Below are positions 59,756 to 64,000 of a DNA stretch of 64,000 nucleotides, piece after piece. Position 1 is the first letter of the stretch, and each line of letters starts with the position of its first letter. Location of the stretch: contig JAEUMT010000027.1 in the NCBI GenBank assembly GCA_016791365.1, forward strand, positions 62,001 to 126,000. Direction: 5' to 3'. Source of the DNA: Hyphomonadaceae bacterium. GTDB lineage: Bacteria; Pseudomonadota; Alphaproteobacteria; Caulobacterales; Aquidulcibacteraceae. Both the position numbers and the translations under genes were made by a program. The notes under the pieces are model-generated. The model searched no databases. It saw only the letters and a list, made by a program, of their open reading frames with translations, and was not told where the DNA came from.

Positions 59756-59777
59756 CCTCCCCCGCAAGCGGGGGAGG
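59756..59777 (+). promoter_or_regulatory. Hairpin that contains the flhA ribosome binding site
   Basis: CCTCCCCCGC-AA-GCGGGGGAGG forms a perfect 10-bp stem with a 2-base loop. The right arm includes the Shine-Dalgarno sequence of flhA (GGAGGAG, about 59773-59779), seven bases before ATG 59787. It is a member of the C-rich repeat family seen at 43.3 kb and 63.9 kb. Folding would hide the ribosome site. Confidence 0.65.
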
Positions 59778-59786
59778 AGTTGAACC

Positions 59787-61877
59787 ATGACCGACGCAGC
59801 TCAGCCGCAAGGCTCCGACCTTTCGTTTAACGTCCTGCGCGGCTTCGTCATGCGCGGCGAAATCGCGCTCGCGGTTGGCGTGCTCGGCATTCTGGCGATC
59901 ATGCTAGTGCCGCTGCCGCCGGTTCTGCTGGACATGCTGCTCGCGGTTTCGATCATTCTTTCGATCCTGGTGCTGATGACAGCGCTGATGATCAAGAAGC
60001 CGCTGGAATTCACGGCCTTCCCGTCCGTGCTGCTGCTGGCGACTCTGTTCCGCCTTGCGCTCAATATCGCATCGACGCGCCTTATTCTGGCGAATGGTCA
60101 GAGCGGCGAGCACGCGGCCGGCGAAGTGATCGCCGCGTTTGCGCAATTCGTGATGGGCGGCGAATTCGTGATCGGCGTCATCGTGTTTGCGATCCTCGTG
60201 ATCGTGAACTTCGTCGTCATCACGCGAGGCTCGACACGTATCGCCGAAGTGGCGGCGCGTTTCACCTTGGACTCCATGCCTGGCAAGCAGATGGCGATCG
60301 ACGCCGATCTTTCCGCCGGACTGATCAACGAAACGCAGGCGCGGGAACGCCGCAAGGCCCTTGAAGACGAAAGCTCCTTCTTCGGGGCCATGGACGGCGC
60401 GTCCAAATTCGTGCGCGGCGATGCGATCGCCGGTTTGCTGATCGTTTTCATCAACATTATCGGCGGCATCATTATCGGCGTCGTCTCGCACGGCATGGAC
60501 TTCGCCGACGCCGGCAAGACCTACACCCTGCTCACGGTCGGCGACGGCCTGGTGACGCAAATTCCGGCGCTGATCATCTCGGTCGCGGCGGGCTTGTTGG
60601 TCACGAAAGCCGGCATCGATGGCGCCGCCGACAAGGCGCTCGCCAAACAGCTGGCGTCTTATCCCGTGGCGCTCGGCGTCGTGTCAGCATGCGCGTTTGG
60701 CGTGGGCGTGCTTCCCGGCATGCCAATGCTGCCGTTCTTCATTCTCTCGGCCGGCGCGGGTTTGCTGGCATGGCGCCTGCGCCAAGCGAACCAGGCTTCG
60801 GTGAGGGCCGCGGCGGAAGCGCCCCCGCCCGCGCCTCCCGTCGAAGAGACGCCGCAATCGTCGCTTGCGATGGACGATGCGCGCATCGAGATCGGCTTTG
60901 CGCTGCTGCCGCTGATCAACGACGTGCAGGGCCGCCGTCTCACCGATCAGATCAAGGCGCTGCGCAAGACGCTGGCGCAGGATTACGGTTTCGTGATGCC
61001 AAGCGTGCGCATTCTCGACAACGTTCAGCTGGCGGCGGATGCGTACGCCATTCGCATTCGTGAAATGGATGCCGGCGACGGCAAGCTCAAAATGGGCCAT
61101 CTGCTGGCGATGGATCCCACCGGCGCCGGCGTGGCGCTGCCGGGCGAACCTGTGAAGGAGCCGGCCTTTGGGCTCGACGCCAAGTGGATCGACGAGCGCG
61201 CACGCGAAGAAGCAAGCTTCCGCGGCTACACCGTGGTCGATCCCGCGACCGTGCTCGCGACGCACCTGACCGAAGTCATCAAAGAGCACATGAGCGAATT
61301 GCTCACGTTCTCGGAAGTGAAGAAGCTGATCAAGGATCTGCCGAAAGACACGCAAACACTGCTCGACGATGTCGCGCCGGCGCATATTTCCTGGTCAGGC
61401 GTGCAGCGTGTGCTGCAGAACCTCCTCAAGGAACGCGTTTCCATTCGCGACCTCAGCGCCATTGTCGAAGCGATCGCCGAAGCCGCGCCAGCGATGCACG
61501 ACTTGGTGCTGATCACCGAGCACGTGCGCGCGCGCCTCGCCCGCCAGATTTGCTACCAGCACCGCAACACCGCCGGGGCTCTGCCAATTCTGACGATGTC
61601 GCCGAATTGGGAGCAAACGTTCGCTGAAGCTCTTGTTGGCGAAGGTCAGAACCGCACCTTGGCGCTCGCGCCGTCGAAGCTGCACGATTTCGTGGCCGAC
61701 GTGCGCACGGCGTTTGAAAAGTCGGCGCAGCAGGGTGAGACGCCAGTGCTGCTCACCTCCCCCAATATCCGGCCGTTCGTGCGCTCACTGATCGAGCGCT
61801 TCCGACCGTCGACGGCGGTGATGGGGCAATCGGAAGTGCACGCGAAGGTGCGCTTAAAGGCGATGGGGCAGGTTTAA
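59787..61877 (+). CDS. flhA: Flagellar export apparatus protein FlhA
   Basis: The 696-residue protein has an N-terminal membrane domain of about eight helices (residues about 20-330) with the conserved FHIPEP-family pattern (FPSVLLLATLFRLALNIASTRLIL, GDAIAGLLIVFINIIGG, TLLTVGDGLVTQIPALIISVAAGLLVTKA). The C-terminal cytoplasmic domain binds chaperone-filament complexes. It follows flbD after a repeat-bearing 112-bp gap and is followed by a palindromic repeat. Confidence 0.95.
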   Translation: MTDAAQPQGSDLSFNVLRGFVMRGEIALAVGVLGILAIMLVPLPPVLLDMLLAVSIILSILVLMTALMIKKPLEFTAFPSVLLLATLFRLALNIASTRLILANGQSGEHAAGEVIAAFAQFVMGGEFVIGVIVFAILVIVNFVVITRGSTRIAEVAARFTLDSMPGKQMAIDADLSAGLINETQARERRKALEDESSFFGAMDGASKFVRGDAIAGLLIVFINIIGGIIIGVVSHGMDFADAGKTYTLLTVGDGLVTQIPALIISVAAGLLVTKAGIDGAADKALAKQLASYPVALGVVSACAFGVGVLPGMPMLPFFILSAGAGLLAWRLRQANQASVRAAAEAPPPAPPVEETPQSSLAMDDARIEIGFALLPLINDVQGRRLTDQIKALRKTLAQDYGFVMPSVRILDNVQLAADAYAIRIREMDAGDGKLKMGHLLAMDPTGAGVALPGEPVKEPAFGLDAKWIDERAREEASFRGYTVVDPATVLATHLTEVIKEHMSELLTFSEVKKLIKDLPKDTQTLLDDVAPAHISWSGVQRVLQNLLKERVSIRDLSAIVEAIAEAAPAMHDLVLITEHVRARLARQICYQHRNTAGALPILTMSPNWEQTFAEALVGEGQNRTLALAPSKLHDFVADVRTAFEKSAQQGETPVLLTSPNIRPFVRSLIERFRPSTAVMGQSEVHAKVRLKAMGQV

Positions 61878-61880
61878 GAA

Positions 61881-61944
61881 TATGGACCGCCGGCGTCTCG
61901 CCGGCCGACACCAGCGAATGCCGGCGAGACGCCGGCGGTCCATA
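61881..61944. repeat. GGACCGCCGG palindromic repeat after flhA
   Basis: The left arm starts TATGGACCGCCGGCGTCTCG (61881) and the right arm ends CGAGACGCCGGCGGTCCATA (61944). The arms are perfect 25-bp reverse complements with a 14-base loop, right after the flhA stop. It may act as a terminator-like or mRNA-stability hairpin. Confidence 0.85.
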
Positions 61945-61984
61945 GAAGCAGATCCGTCACACGCGTTAACGCGCGCACGTCTAA

Positions 61985-62000
61985 TTAAGAGTACGTTTAC
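61985..62000 (+). promoter_or_regulatory. CtrA-box-like site upstream of flhG
   Basis: TTAA (61985-61988), seven bases, TTTAC (61996-62000): one mismatch from TTAA-N7-TTAAC. The site lies 57 bp before flhG and could be a CtrA site. The evidence is weak. Confidence 0.35.
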
Positions 62001-62056
62001 CAAAATCAGCCGCGCCGCTAAGACCTCAGCAATTGTTACGCGCGCATACCAGAAGC

Positions 62057-62857
62057 ATGTCAGGCGCAAACGCCATTGATCAGCCGCTGCCGCGCACACG
62101 CGCGGCGCCGATCTATGCGATCGCCTCCGGGAAAGGCGGCGTCGGCAAGACGTGGCTCTCCACAATGCTGTCGATTGCGTTTGGCCGCGCCGGCCAGCGG
62201 GCGCTGCTCGTCGATTGCGACCTCGGGCTCGCTAATGTCGATGTGCAGCTGGGCGTGCGGCCAACGGCGGACGTGCATTCGGTGGTGCGCGGCTTTCTTG
62301 AACTTGAATCCGCTGTCACGCCGGTCATGGGCGGCCCCGGGCGCAACGGCGGCTTTGATCTTATCGCGGGGCACTCGGGCTCAGGCGCGCTTGGGGCGGT
62401 GAAGCTCGAAGAAGTGGCGCGCATCGCCAACGGGCTTTCGCGGCTGACGCCGCATTATGATCGCGTCTTGCTCGATCTTGCGGCGGGCATCGACCCGACC
62501 GTGCTACGCTTCGCGCGCGCCGCCGATCGATTGATCCTGGTGACGACCGAAGAGCCAACAGCGCTCACGGACGCTTACGCGATGGTGAAGCTGTTGCGCC
62601 TGCAAGGCTCGCAAGTAACGCCGTGGGTGATCGTGAACATGGCCGAGAACCGCGTCAAAGGACGCAAGGTGTTCGATCAGTTCGCGATGGCGTGTAACGA
62701 ATATCTTGGCTTCAAGCCGAAATTCGCCGGCGCGATCACACGTGACCCGCGCGTGCCGGATTCAATCCGCGCACAAACGCCGTTGCCGACGCGCCATCCG
62801 CAAAGCCAGGCATACGAAGACGTGATCCGCATCGTCGAAGCGCTGAACGCGGGTTAG
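62057..62857 (+). CDS. flhG: Flagellar number/placement ATPase FlhG (FleN/MinD-like)
   Basis: The 266-residue protein has the deviant Walker A motif GKGGVGKT, typical of MinD/ParA-like ATPases, followed by DCDLGLANVDVQLG and LDLAAGIDP. In other bacteria FlhG controls flagellar number and works with FlhF, which is not in the window. ATG 62057 is chosen; the gene is separated from flhA by a repeat. It overlaps the convergent DUF1275 gene by four bases. Confidence 0.87.
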   Translation: MSGANAIDQPLPRTRAAPIYAIASGKGGVGKTWLSTMLSIAFGRAGQRALLVDCDLGLANVDVQLGVRPTADVHSVVRGFLELESAVTPVMGGPGRNGGFDLIAGHSGSGALGAVKLEEVARIANGLSRLTPHYDRVLLDLAAGIDPTVLRFARAADRLILVTTEEPTALTDAYAMVKLLRLQGSQVTPWVIVNMAENRVKGRKVFDQFAMACNEYLGFKPKFAGAITRDPRVPDSIRAQTPLPTRHPQSQAYEDVIRIVEALNAG

Positions 62858-63492
62858 CCGGCGGACGGCATTTTGCTCAGGACGATCGTGAGCAAGGCGG
62901 CGAATGCGGCGGCAAGCCAAAGCGATTGCAGGCCGATCCAATTGTAGATGAGCGCGCCGAGAGTTGCGCCAAGCACCAGGCCGCTCCACAGCAAGGCATA
63001 TGGCGCCCAGTCCCATCGGCTGCCGCCGACCAGCGCCGCGGCCAGCCGTTGCCCCATGCGCACGAGCGTTCCCGTCATGTAGGTGACGCCGATGCTGACT
63101 TCCCCTCCACGCACAAACACGCCATTCATCGCGCCCATCGCGCTCGCCAACAACGCGATCGCAATGCCGGGCGCCGACATGCCCGCAAGGAACGCCGCAA
63201 GTGCAAGCAAGCCGGCCACGCACGCCAGGACGCGGACGCCGCCAGTATGATCGCCGCGGCGATTAATCAGCGCACCGAGCATGACGCCAAGCACGAAGAT
63301 GGCAATGAGACCGCCGGCAAGTTGGGCGGCGCCGAGATGCGAGGCAAGACCAACGCCCAATCTTGTCGAATTGCCGCTCATGAACGAGACGAAGTAGCCA
63401 CCGAGATGAATGAACGCGTTGGCGTCGGCGAAGCCCGCCAGGGTGGACAATGCGGCGGCAAACAACCAGTAGCGGCGTCTGTACCGGAGCAT
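62854..63492 (-). CDS. DUF1275 (YoaK-like) membrane protein
   Basis: The 212-residue protein has about six helices and the family start LAGFADANAFIHLGGYFVSFMSGNST, then GVTYMTGTLVRMGQRLA. YoaK/DUF1275 function is unknown. It starts three bases after fliJ on the minus strand, so it is probably co-transcribed with fliJ. No functional link to the flagellum is known. Confidence 0.85.
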   Translation of the reverse strand: MLRYRRRYWLFAAALSTLAGFADANAFIHLGGYFVSFMSGNSTRLGVGLASHLGAAQLAGGLIAIFVLGVMLGALINRRGDHTGGVRVLACVAGLLALAAFLAGMSAPGIAIALLASAMGAMNGVFVRGGEVSIGVTYMTGTLVRMGQRLAAALVGGSRWDWAPYALLWSGLVLGATLGALIYNWIGLQSLWLAAAFAALLTIVLSKMPSAG

Positions 63493-63495
63493 GAT

Positions 63496-63912
63496 CTAGC
63501 GATTTAGGCGCGCGGCGCGCAGCGTCGCAAATTCGTCGAGCTCGGCGTCTTCACGCTTTTCGCGCTTTCGAATTTCGCGCTGCTCTTCCAACTCGATCAG
63601 GCGTTCGAACTTGCGCACTTCCGTGTGAGCTTCGGCGATGAGTGCGCGCAGGCGTTCAGTTTCCTGGGCGATGAGGATGCGTTCAGCGTCCAGCGCCTTG
63701 CGCACGGCAATCGCCGTGACAGCGTAGCCGCCATAGGCGCGCGCGGATTCATAGTCGCGTTGCGCCAGCCTTTGCTCGTTGCGCAGGGTTTGTTCGTGGC
63801 CGTCGATGCGCTGGACGACGTTGGCGTCCTTGGTGACCTGATCCGCCAGCGCACGGCGCAGCGTTTCGAGATCCCGTTGTGCGAGTTTTAGGAGGGTGCG
63901 GAGGGATTTCAC
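63496..63912 (-). CDS. fliJ: Flagellar export chaperone FliJ
   Basis: The 138-residue protein is almost entirely a long antiparallel coiled coil (LRTLLKLAQRDLETLRRALADQVTKDANVVQRIDGHEQTLRNEQRLAQ) with a highly charged end. This is the FliJ pattern. FliJ binds the export ATPase FliI and FlhA. FliI is not visible here and may lie beyond the right edge, upstream of fliJ on the minus strand. Assignment is by coiled-coil pattern, length and context, so a different coiled-coil protein remains possible. Confidence 0.75.
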   Translation of the reverse strand: MKSLRTLLKLAQRDLETLRRALADQVTKDANVVQRIDGHEQTLRNEQRLAQRDYESARAYGGYAVTAIAVRKALDAERILIAQETERLRALIAEAHTEVRKFERLIELEEQREIRKREKREDAELDEFATLRAARLNR

Positions 63913-63927
63913 TGCAGCACTTCCAAT

Positions 63928-64000
63928 GCTCCCCCGCGTGCGGGGGAGCTGTCAGCGAAGCTGACTGAGGGGGCGGCGCGCACGGCTGACGGACTTACCC
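63928..64000. repeat. C-rich/GGGGGAG hairpin repeat at the window edge
   Basis: GCTCCCCCGC-GT-GCGGGGGAGC (63928-63949) is a perfect hairpin followed by GTCAGCGAAGCTGAC (63951-63965, hairpin) and GGGGGCGG. It is the same family as at 43316-43450 and at the flhA leader. The element runs on past the window edge. Confidence 0.75.

Overview
The window is a GC-rich chromosomal segment of an alphaproteobacterium, most likely of the Caulobacterales/Hyphomonadaceae type. The evidence is the PhyR general-stress regulator, a Caulobacter-style flagellar cluster (flgE, sciP, fliF-fliG-flbE/fliH-fliN-flbD, flhA) with SciP and FlbD, and an elongator tRNA-Met of alphaproteobacterial type. I cannot name the genus from sequence alone. 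No prophage, plasmid, CRISPR or rRNA genes were seen.

Region by region: (1) 1-1.2 kb: the 3' end of phyR, then a small entericidin lipoprotein gene behind a perfect EcfG-type promoter, then a PCu(A)C copper chaperone. (2) 1.3-3.7 kb: a membrane GGDEF/EAL protein with a degenerate GGDEF motif. (3) 3.7-17.3 kb: a catabolic block. An Lrp/BkdR-like regulator is divergent from a fused E1 alpha/beta 2-oxoacid dehydrogenase, an E2 and an aromatic aminotransferase. These are followed by phenylacetyl-CoA catabolic genes paaZ, paaG, paaI, paaABCDE, a methyltransferase and a TetR (PaaR-like) regulator. No paaK is present, so the block may feed phenylpyruvate straight to phenylacetyl-CoA. (4) 17.4-26.9 kb: an M16 protease and a TetR-regulated RND tripartite efflux system. 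(5) 26.9-30.1 kb: a DSD1-type PLP enzyme, a sugar-lactone oxidase-like flavoprotein and an internally duplicated membrane protein. (6) 30.3-36.8 kb: a tight six-gene operon of periplasmic CsgG/FlgT-like, COG3014-like, YcfL-like and LpoB-like proteins, ending in a TIR-domain protein with four predicted membrane segments. This is the best candidate for an undescribed system. (7) 37-46.9 kb: tRNA-Met, a second Lrp regulator, a secreted C13 (legumain-like) peptidase, DUF3754, small hypotheticals, DUF2332, thiolase, an alpha/beta hydrolase and mnmA. (8) 46.9-64 kb: flagellar genes flgL, flgK, fliK, flgD, flgE, sciP, fliF, fliG, fliH, fliN, flbD, flhA, flhG and fliJ, plus a DUF1275 membrane protein.

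Two themes cut across these regions. First, a dispersed GC-rich palindromic repeat (arms GGACCGCCGGC...GCCGGCGGTCC) occurs about a dozen times. Three copies sit inside protein-coding genes in frame (E2 linker, PaaD N-terminus, MnmA C-terminal domain), similar in principle to Rickettsia palindromic elements. Other palindromic families lie between genes, and one buries the flhA ribosome binding site in a hairpin. Second, regulation is readable in the DNA: divergent sigma-54 promoters between flgK and fliK with FlbD-like palindromes about 100 bp away, a matching palindrome at the fliF promoter, a PaaR-type operator on a -35 box before paaA, and TetR and Lrp operators in divergent gaps.
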